Positions 58,643-64,000 of a stretch of 64,000 nt of DNA are shown one piece after another; position 1 is the first letter of the stretch; each line of letters opens with the position of its first letter. The notes beneath the pieces are model-generated. The model worked only from the letters and a program-made list of their open reading frames with translations, was not told where the DNA came from and searched no databases. This stretch comes from Sporomusa malonica (GTDB lineage: Bacteria > Bacillota > Negativicutes > Sporomusales > Sporomusaceae), in NCBI RefSeq assembly GCF_041428715.1, contig NZ_CP155572.1. The stretch is one strand, 5' to 3'. A program made the position numbers and the translations under genes.

Positions 58643-58963
58643 ATGAGTGAAAATAAGTTACCGTATGTTCAACTGGATGAGAAAACAACTCGCCGAGTGT
58701 TAACTTATGGCGAGGGGCTCATGTTAGTCGAGTTTGTTTTTCAGAAAGGCGGTGTAGGCCAGCCCCACAGTCATGCTGAACATGAACAAGTCGGATACAT
58801 TGCACAAGGCAGCTTTGAACTCATCATTGGTGATGAAAAGAGAATCATAAAGAAAGGTGACACCTATTATGCGCCCCGTAATATGGTACATGGTGTCGTA
58901 GCTTTAGAAGATAATTCTATCATTATTGATACATTTACACCGATACGGGCTGATTTTCTTTAA
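58643..58963 (+). CDS. Cupin-domain protein
   Basis: A 106-residue single-domain cupin. Motif 1 is PHSHAEHEQVGYIAQGSFELIIG (metal-binding His, His, Glu near residues 43-49) and motif 2 is GDTYYAPRNMVHGV with the last His (near 84). Metal binding is therefore expected. Small cupins of this kind serve as enzymes or as sensor proteins; the substrate is unknown. GGAGAG site before the ATG and its own terminator. Confidence 0.87.
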   Translation: MSENKLPYVQLDEKTTRRVLTYGEGLMLVEFVFQKGGVGQPHSHAEHEQVGYIAQGSFELIIGDEKRIIKKGDTYYAPRNMVHGVVALEDNSIIIDTFTPIRADFL

Positions 58964-58975
58964 TAATCTAGTGGT

Positions 58976-59014
58976 AAAAGCGCTATTTGAAAATGACAAA
59001 TAGCGCTTTTGTTT
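58976..59014 (+). terminator. Terminator after the cupin gene
   Basis: AAAAGCGCTATTTG (58976-58989) pairs with CAAATAGCGCTTTT (58997-59010). Confidence 0.83.
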
Positions 59015-59126
59015 ATTAAAATTACTCTACGGCATAGTTATTAAATAAAGGATTACCGGCATTTGGTTTTGAATTTACTAATAGAGGAATTGAGATCTTA
59101 AGTTGTCGCTGGAAGGGGTTGCAATT

Positions 59127-59384
59127 ATGTCCGGGAATTTCACAGCAGAGAACTTGCTATGCGAAAAATTGAATTTAGTTCTGGAAGCTGTGCCCTGCGG
59201 GATTGGCATCTTAGACGAAAATGGATATATTGTCTATGTAAACTCAACATATTTAGCTATTGTAAATCAGCCGATAATGCGAGTTGAGTCTGGCTGGTAT
59301 TCTGGACGCATGAGGAGTGAATCACTGGAACAGAAGATGATCCGGAAAATAAAGTCTGGCAAGGCTTTAGAAAAATTCATCTGA
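59127..59384 (+). pseudogene. Truncated PAS-sensor gene (N-terminal fragment)
   Basis: An 85-residue open frame with a good ribosome-binding site (GGAAGGGG, spacing 8). It reads LNLVLEAVPCGIGILDENGYIVYVNSTYLA, the start of a PAS domain as in sigma-54 activators and kinases, then ends within the domain. The output domain is missing, and the following sequence is the unrelated relic of a glycerol facilitator. It is most likely the stump of a regulator gene cut by a deletion. Confidence 0.6.
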
Positions 59385-59725
59385 TATCAATCCAGCGGTT
59401 ACATTAGCCAAAACAATGATAGGTATGTATCAGCCTGCTCAAGCTATGCTCACTATGCTATGCCAAGTTGTCGGGGCATTTGTGGGAGCATGTTTGGTTT
59501 GGCTGCATTTTTGGCCTCACTGGGCGGAAACAGAGGATAGCGGGTTGATATTAGCGGTGTTTTCTACTGGACCAGCAATTCGCCATAATGTAGCCAACCT
59601 GCTCTCAGAAGTGCTGGGGACGGTTATGCTGATTATACCTGAGTTATGCCTGGATTCCTGTAATAGGCCCGCTCATAGGGGCGATGCTTTCCTATGTACT
59701 TGCTAAGGCGATTGGCATAATTTGA
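59380..59725 (+). pseudogene. Relic of a glycerol/aquaporin facilitator gene (GlpF-like)
   Basis: In the frame of 59389 the sequence reads NPAVTLAKTMIGMYQPAQ, then a membrane stretch (LCQVVGAFVGACLVW): the first NPA box of MIP channels and what follows. After the LLSEVLGTVMLI part the homology jumps to the C-terminal helix WIPVIGPLIGAMLSYVLAKA in the +1 frame, ending at the TGA at 59723-59725. The N-terminus and the segment with the second NPA box are deleted. Not functional. Confidence 0.75.
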
Positions 59726-59855
59726 GTCGTTGAGTGAGTTGGATTTATGCGAAACTTGCGTGATGAGAGTTATAAAAACAAAAGGATAATAAAGAGAATA
59801 CTATATGTTAAGAATAAAGGATGCTAAAGGAATTGTAAGAATGAAAGGAGTTATA

Positions 59856-61088
59856 ATGAATAACAAACTGCTTGAAAAATATGCCCAGCTTGTAGTTAAA
59901 ACCGGAGTAAACATTCAAAAGGATCAAACTCTGGTCATTACCTCGCCCATTGAATGCGCTCCCTTTGCCAGGATAATCGCAGAGGTGGCTTACCAGAGTG
60001 GTGCCAGAGATGTTGTCATGAACTGGAAAGACGAGTTATCCTCAAAAACCAGGTTTTTGCAAGCACCTGATGAAATTTTCGACGAGTTCCCAGAATGGCA
60101 GAAGGAGTTCTATTTATCCTATGTGCGTAAAGGCGCCGCCTTTATCAGCATTGCTGCGTCTGATCCTGAGCTATTAAAAGAGGTAAATCCAGACAGAGTA
60201 GTACGAGTGCAAAAGGCGAGCAACACCGCACTCAAAGAATACCGTGAGCGCATCATGAGTAACAAAAATGCATGGTGCATTGTATCTATTCCAACCCGCT
60301 CCTGGGCCAAGAAGGTATTTCCTGAGGTATCGGAGGAGGACGCTGTTGAAAAACTGTGGGCAGCCATCCTGCAAGCCGTCAGGGTGGATACAAATGATCC
60401 GGTTGCCGCTTGGCAGGAACATAGCAAGGCTTTGAAGCAAAATATGAATTATTTAAACACACACAAATTTAAAATGCTTCATTATAGAAACTCACTGGGA
60501 ACAGATTTGAAAGTTGAACTGCCTGAAGGTCATATCTGGCTTGGTGGGCCGGAACATACAACCGAGGGGGTTCAATTTGTTGCCAACATGCCGACTGAAG
60601 AGGTGTTTAGTCTGCCGAAGAAAACCGGCATTAATGGTACGGTAGTCAGCTCTAAGCCGTTAAACTATAATGGTACCCTCATTGACAACTTCTCCCTGAC
60701 TTTTAAAGATGGGCGGATTGTTGATTTCAAGGCCGATCAAGGCTATGAGATTCTCAAAAAACTTGTGGAAACAGATGAGGGTTCACATTATCTCGGTGAG
60801 GTAGCACTTGTACCGCATAATTCACCGATATCTAATTCCAATATCCTGTTTTATAATACGCTGTTTGATGAAAACGCCTCCTGTCATTTTGCTATTGGCA
60901 AAGCGTACCCGATATGTATTGAAAAAGGCGTAAATATGAATACGGAAGAGTTGGAAAAGGCCGGAGTCAATGATTCGATTGTGCATGTTGATTTTATGAT
61001 TGGCACAGCTGATCTTGAAATCACAGGCACTACCGTAGGCGGCGAGCTTCTGCCTGTATTTAAGAACGGCAATTTCAGTTTTAGTTGA
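59856..61088 (+). CDS. M29-family aminopeptidase (AmpS/PepS)
   Basis: A 410-residue thermophilic-aminopeptidase-type exopeptidase. It has a Lys-rich start (LLEKYAQLVVKTGVNIQKDQ) and metal-site segments including GPEHTTEGVQFVANMPTEEVF (about residues 230-250), with further Glu/His ligands near GSHYLGEVALVP (about 311) and CHFAIGKAYP (about 345). Dimeric and metal-dependent, it releases N-terminal residues from short peptides in the cytosol. The start is the ATG at 59856, five bases after AAAGGAG; the frame reaches 59805. Confidence 0.93.
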   Translation: MNNKLLEKYAQLVVKTGVNIQKDQTLVITSPIECAPFARIIAEVAYQSGARDVVMNWKDELSSKTRFLQAPDEIFDEFPEWQKEFYLSYVRKGAAFISIAASDPELLKEVNPDRVVRVQKASNTALKEYRERIMSNKNAWCIVSIPTRSWAKKVFPEVSEEDAVEKLWAAILQAVRVDTNDPVAAWQEHSKALKQNMNYLNTHKFKMLHYRNSLGTDLKVELPEGHIWLGGPEHTTEGVQFVANMPTEEVFSLPKKTGINGTVVSSKPLNYNGTLIDNFSLTFKDGRIVDFKADQGYEILKKLVETDEGSHYLGEVALVPHNSPISNSNILFYNTLFDENASCHFAIGKAYPICIEKGVNMNTEELEKAGVNDSIVHVDFMIGTADLEITGTTVGGELLPVFKNGNFSFS

Positions 61089-61146
61089 GAAAAGAAGCAA
61101 AAGAACTGCCCTGCTTCTCCAGAATGTGATTCATCCGTGAATAGAA

Positions 61147-61229
61147 AAGGCGAGATTGCTTCACGTACGTTCGCAATGACGAAAGGTTAAACCCCAGTCA
61201 TTGCGAGCATAGTGTGGCAATCTCGCCTT
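61147..61229. repeat. REP-like extragenic palindromic element
   Basis: AAGGCGAGATTGC...GCAATGAC (61147-61180) and GTCATTGCGAGC...GGCAATCTCGCCTT (61197-61229) are two inverted, imperfect copies of a GTCATTGCGAGC-N-GGCAATCTCG unit. Units like this are spread as repeats in many bacterial genomes. It lies in the gap between the aminopeptidase and outer-membrane protein genes. Confidence 0.7.
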
Positions 61230-61292
61230 CAATGCTCTTATCCTAGCATATTGCTTATTTTTTATTTGAGTAGTTAGTCTGCAATACGAATA

Positions 61293-61964
61293 CTAAAACT
61301 TGTAAGTAATTCCGTATGACATACCTTTTGCGGTATAGTCAAAATCTGAAAAAGGGAAGACTGAAGAAAAATCGATTCCTTTATATTTTGTATATTGGTA
61401 TGCTATATTTAATTCTAAGTTTTTAACAAATTCGTAAGCTATACCTACTTGATAATGAGTAATTTTATTTCCGGTTGCAACTTCGCCATAAGCATTGGTA
61501 TTTTTGCCAATTTCAGAAAAGCCAACTAGTCCTACTTGATAGCCAGAAGTTTGTTCAGCATTTATTGTTTGTGTTATGGGACCAATGCTGATGTTTAGTG
61601 ATGGTTTTGCATGAGTATAACCAACAAAGCCTGCCACATTTTTGTTAAGCTTATAAAAAACATTAATTTGTTGTGCTACAAGCTCAATATTTATAGGGGA
61701 ACCAGGATCAGTAACTTTGGAATCAGCTGTCCCGTTTCGGTATTGAACTGCCCAATTATTTCCTAGGCCAACTGTTAATCCAAAATCAACATTGCTATTT
61801 TTCCCGGACAAGTTACCGAAAGGAGAATCAGCTTTTACGTCTAGATTAGGTTTGAAATTAATATCAACGGCTGTCTTTCCTTGTGAATAATCCATTAATG
61901 GACTAGCAGCACATACTGTGGACAGTGCAAATAGAAATACAAAAACTAGAACTGATTTTTTCAT
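61293..61964 (-). CDS. Outer-membrane beta-barrel protein
   Basis: A 223-residue protein with a signal peptide (MKKSVLVFVFLFALSTVCA, cleaved before ASPLMD) and about eight amphipathic strands (for example VDFGLTVGLGNNWAVQYRNG, THYQVGIAYEFVKNLELNIAYQYTKY). It ends GITYKF with the C-terminal Phe that the Bam machinery reads. This indicates an outer membrane and thus a diderm Firmicute. Single gene on the minus strand; pore or adhesive function unknown. Confidence 0.85.
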   Translation of the reverse strand: MKKSVLVFVFLFALSTVCAASPLMDYSQGKTAVDINFKPNLDVKADSPFGNLSGKNSNVDFGLTVGLGNNWAVQYRNGTADSKVTDPGSPINIELVAQQINVFYKLNKNVAGFVGYTHAKPSLNISIGPITQTINAEQTSGYQVGLVGFSEIGKNTNAYGEVATGNKITHYQVGIAYEFVKNLELNIAYQYTKYKGIDFSSVFPFSDFDYTAKGMSYGITYKF

Positions 61965-62111
61965 TGTCTAACCTCCTAAATTGAATTTTAATCTAATTCC
62001 ATTATTAACCATATAGAGAGTTTTGACAAGCTATAAAGAATATAAAAAACGAATTATCCTACCAGGATATTTTTATTTTATGTTTCTGATAAATGTTGCA
62101 CTGCCAGAAAC

Positions 62112-62150
62112 TAAGAAATCCACTGAGATATTATTCTCAGTGGATTTCTT
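62112..62150 (-). terminator. Terminator behind the DEAD-box helicase gene
   Basis: AAGAAATCCACTGAGA pairs with TCTCAGTGGATTTCTT around a six-base loop. On the minus strand it lies just after the helicase stop codon. Confidence 0.78.
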
Positions 62151-62162
62151 ATTATTCTTTTT

Positions 62163-63584
62163 TTATTTCTTAAAACCACCTGGGCCTGATTTATAACGTG
62201 GTTTGCCGCTAGGTGCGCCTTTCCTGTTATCCTGTGGCTTGCGTTTGTTGCCGAAGGACCTGGTGCGCATTGGGGCTTCTTCGGTAATCTTGATTGGGGT
62301 GTTGTCAGGCTCTTTGGTTAGAAGCTTAAGTGCGGCTGACAGCAGGGAAACAGAATCTGTTTCAGCAAGAAGTTCTTCAGCACGTCCCCGATAGTGTTCA
62401 AGGTTTCCTTCTTCAATCTGATTAAGCAGTTTTTCGACTGCTAAGCGTTGCTGGCCTTCGATGGCCTCGTTTACGGTAGGAACAGTCATACGCACAATTT
62501 TGCGCTTGGTAACTCGTTCAATTGACCGTAGCTGCTCAAGCTCGCGGGGGATGACAAAGGTGGTAGCCAATCCGGTTTGTCCGGCCCGGCCGGTGCGGCC
62601 CACGCGATGTACATAGCTCTCAGGGTCTTGCGGGATATCAAAATTATACACATGGGTGACGCCGCTGACATCAAGGCCTCTGGCCGCAACATCTGTGGCC
62701 ACCAGGATATCAATGATGCCTTCTCTGAATTGGCGGAGGACAGCGTCCCGCTTGGCTTGAGTGAGGTCACCGTGAATGCCTTCTGACGAGTAGCCGCGTT
62801 TCTTTAACGCCTCTGTTAGCTCATCTACCCGACGCTTAGTTCGGCCAAAAACAATTGCCAGTTCGGGGGACTGGATATCAAGGAGACGGCAAAGAACGTC
62901 AAATTTTTGCCTGTCATGCATCTCGTAATAATGCTGCTCAATGAGTGGAACAGTAACTTCTTTAGATTTGGTACTGATGAGGGCTGGGTCTTTTAAGAAC
63001 TTCTGCGCGAGGTTTTGAATCTGCCTAGGCATAGTAGCAGAAAAGAGTAACGTCTGGCGCGATTCTGGTGTGGTGCTCAAAATCTTCTCAATATCCTCGA
63101 CGAAGCCCATGTTAAGCATTTCATCTGCTTCATCCAAAACCACCATTTTGATGTCGTTAAGCCTAATGGTGCGACGATCCATATGATCCATCAGGCGACC
63201 TGGTGTCGCAACAATAATATGTGGTTTTCTTTGTAAGCCCCGTATCTGACGTTGAATATCTTGACCGCCGTAAATAGGGAGGGAGCGAATGTTCGAAAAT
63301 TGACCTAGTTTATTTAGCTCTTCAGCAACCTGAATAGCTAGTTCACGAGTCGGGGTCAGTACAATTCCCTGAATAGCACCTATGTTGCTTGTAAGGTTTT
63401 GTAATAAGGGAATGCCAAATGCGGCTGTCTTGCCGGTGCCTGTTTGTGCCTGTCCGACCAAATCTCTGCCTGAAAGCAAGGTGGGAATAGCCTGTTCTTG
63501 TATTGGTGTTGGTTCTTCAAAGCCCATATCACTAAGAGCCCGAATTATCAAATCACTAATTCCTAGCTCTTTGAATTTTTCCAT
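62163..63584 (-). CDS. cshA: DEAD-box ATP-dependent RNA helicase (CshA-like)
   Basis: A 473-residue helicase. It has the Q motif with EPTPIQEQAIP, motif I QTGTGKT, PTRELA, motif II DEAD (VLDEADEMLNMGF), SAT (FSATMPR), and in the second RecA domain VATDVAARGLD and HRVGRTGRAG. The C-terminus (about 370-473) is a basic extension ending in Lys/Arg/Gly-rich sequence, as in cold-shock helicases of Firmicutes that work in RNA decay and ribosome assembly. GGAGG site before the ATG. Confidence 0.95.
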   Translation of the reverse strand: MEKFKELGISDLIIRALSDMGFEEPTPIQEQAIPTLLSGRDLVGQAQTGTGKTAAFGIPLLQNLTSNIGAIQGIVLTPTRELAIQVAEELNKLGQFSNIRSLPIYGGQDIQRQIRGLQRKPHIIVATPGRLMDHMDRRTIRLNDIKMVVLDEADEMLNMGFVEDIEKILSTTPESRQTLLFSATMPRQIQNLAQKFLKDPALISTKSKEVTVPLIEQHYYEMHDRQKFDVLCRLLDIQSPELAIVFGRTKRRVDELTEALKKRGYSSEGIHGDLTQAKRDAVLRQFREGIIDILVATDVAARGLDVSGVTHVYNFDIPQDPESYVHRVGRTGRAGQTGLATTFVIPRELEQLRSIERVTKRKIVRMTVPTVNEAIEGQQRLAVEKLLNQIEEGNLEHYRGRAEELLAETDSVSLLSAALKLLTKEPDNTPIKITEEAPMRTRSFGNKRKPQDNRKGAPSGKPRYKSGPGGFKK

Positions 63585-63716
63585 TATAAAGGTAGCCTCC
63601 TTAGTTAATTCATGTTTTTAAATAGTATCGCCAATGGACAACGTGTTGTATACGTTGAACCGCGATGATAAAATGGGAAGGTAAGAACTATACTGGCGAA
63701 TGATTGGGAGCTAAAC

Positions 63717-64000
63717 ATGGAAATAAGAATAATCAAGCCAGAGCAAACGTGGGAATTGCGCCAAACGGTGATGTGGCCTGATAAGGAAATTGCCTATGTA
63801 AAACTGCCAGACGACCCTATGGGAATCCATTATGGCCTTTTTGAGAATGGCCAGCTTATCTCAGTAGTATCTGCATTTGCCTATGAGCAGGAGATTCAGT
63901 TTCGTAAATTTGCTACAGTAAGCAATAAGCAGGGGCTGGGGTATGGTACTCAACTGCTCCAGTTTGTCATTGATGCGGCTAAGGCGAGTGGAGCCAAAGC
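63717..64000 (+). CDS. GNAT-family N-acetyltransferase (partial, cut by window end)
   Basis: The first 94 codons of a GNAT protein beginning at an ATG behind GGGAG. The start MEIRIIKPEQTWELRQTVMW is a common GNAT N-terminus, and the acetyl-CoA-binding motif A appears as SNKQGLGYGTQLLQ near residue 73 (Q/R-x-x-G-x-G). The gene runs past the window, so length and target are unknown. It is divergent from the helicase gene. Confidence 0.8.
   Translation, partial: MEIRIIKPEQTWELRQTVMWPDKEIAYVKLPDDPMGIHYGLFENGQLISVVSAFAYEQEIQFRKFATVSNKQGLGYGTQLLQFVIDAAKASGAK

Noticed and set aside
59416..59706. Intact small membrane protein
   Set aside because: It is the middle of a GlpF-like relic. The true C-terminal helix continues in another frame and both ends of the channel are missing.
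63639..63657. CAACGT-N7-ACGTTG as an operator of the DEAD-box gene
   Set aside because: Arms are only 6 bp and no regulator or repeat of the site is nearby; it could be chance.
1..64000. rRNA, tRNA, CRISPR array, prophage, insertion sequence or known riboswitch
   Set aside because: None was recognised on reading both strands. Repeats seen are terminators, operators and one REP-like pair. Weakly structured RNAs could still be missed by eye.

Overview
The window looks like a chromosomal stretch from an anaerobic, endospore-forming, diderm Firmicute, most likely Negativicutes of the Sporomusaceae type. The evidence is indirect but consistent. Gene style and Shine-Dalgarno sites are Firmicute-like (strong AGGAGG-type sites, CarD, LrgAB, DUF134, many GTG/TTG starts). 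There is a SPOCS/DUF3794-domain (spore-associated) protein. There is an outer-membrane beta-barrel protein with a signal peptide and terminal Phe (61293-61964), which implies an outer membrane. Corrinoid-methyltransfer activation genes, a rubrerythrin and a cytosolic fumarate reductase fit an anaerobe. No rRNA, tRNA, CRISPR array, prophage or intact insertion sequence was seen.

Layout. 1-2.8 kb: a small zinc-ribbon-like protein, a DEDDh exonuclease, a secreted purple-acid-phosphatase-like enzyme and a CarD regulator. 2.9-9.7 kb: a LysR regulator, then a co-directional cluster of GntR regulator, corrinoid protein, reductive activator (RACo type), UroD-family methyltransferase and MFS transporter. 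9.7-14.7 kb: the relic of a chemoreceptor gene, then a sigma-54 activator, a sigma-54-type promoter, leucine dehydrogenase and an amino-acid permease. 14.9-22.4 kb: a minus-strand operon of dicarboxylate antiporter, two-subunit class I fumarase and a three-subunit fumarate reductase of SdhABE/Tfr style, with a divergent LysR gene. It reads as a complete malate (or tartrate) to fumarate to succinate module. 22.5-28.5 kb: SPOCS protein, MBL-rhodanese fusion, DUF401 permease, MBL hydrolase, VOC protein, Xre regulator and a soluble histidine kinase.

28.6-36.1 kb is the most unusual part. It holds a RimK-like ATP-grasp domain fused to a GH3 acyl-adenylate/amido-synthetase domain, a degenerate GHKL-ATPase fused to a GNAT acetyltransferase, a divergent MATE exporter, and an acyl-AMP ligase followed one base later by an acyl carrier protein. 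I infer a small biosynthesis/export locus for an acyl-amide or amino-acid conjugate; the product is unknown.

36.2-48.4 kb: rubrerythrin and a HAD phosphatase, then a tightly packed amino-sugar operon (nagR, nagE, murQ, nagA, nagB, an unknown barrel-like protein, PTS EIIA), with lrgAB, a LarA-family racemase and an MFS transporter behind it. MurQ releases D-lactate, so the LarA neighbour may be functionally linked. 48.6-64 kb: an unknown protein, MATE and two DMT exporters, an M20 amidohydrolase, a chemoreceptor, pyridoxal kinase with an ECF S-component, a DUF134 regulator, a cupin, a zone of decayed genes (PAS protein and glycerol facilitator), an M29 aminopeptidase, a REP-like hairpin, the outer-membrane protein, a DEAD-box helicase and a GNAT gene cut by the window end.

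Many genes end in strong stem-loop terminators. Start codons were often moved downstream of the longest open frame when a clear ribosome-binding site and family alignment supported it. All functions are read from motifs and context; no database search was run.
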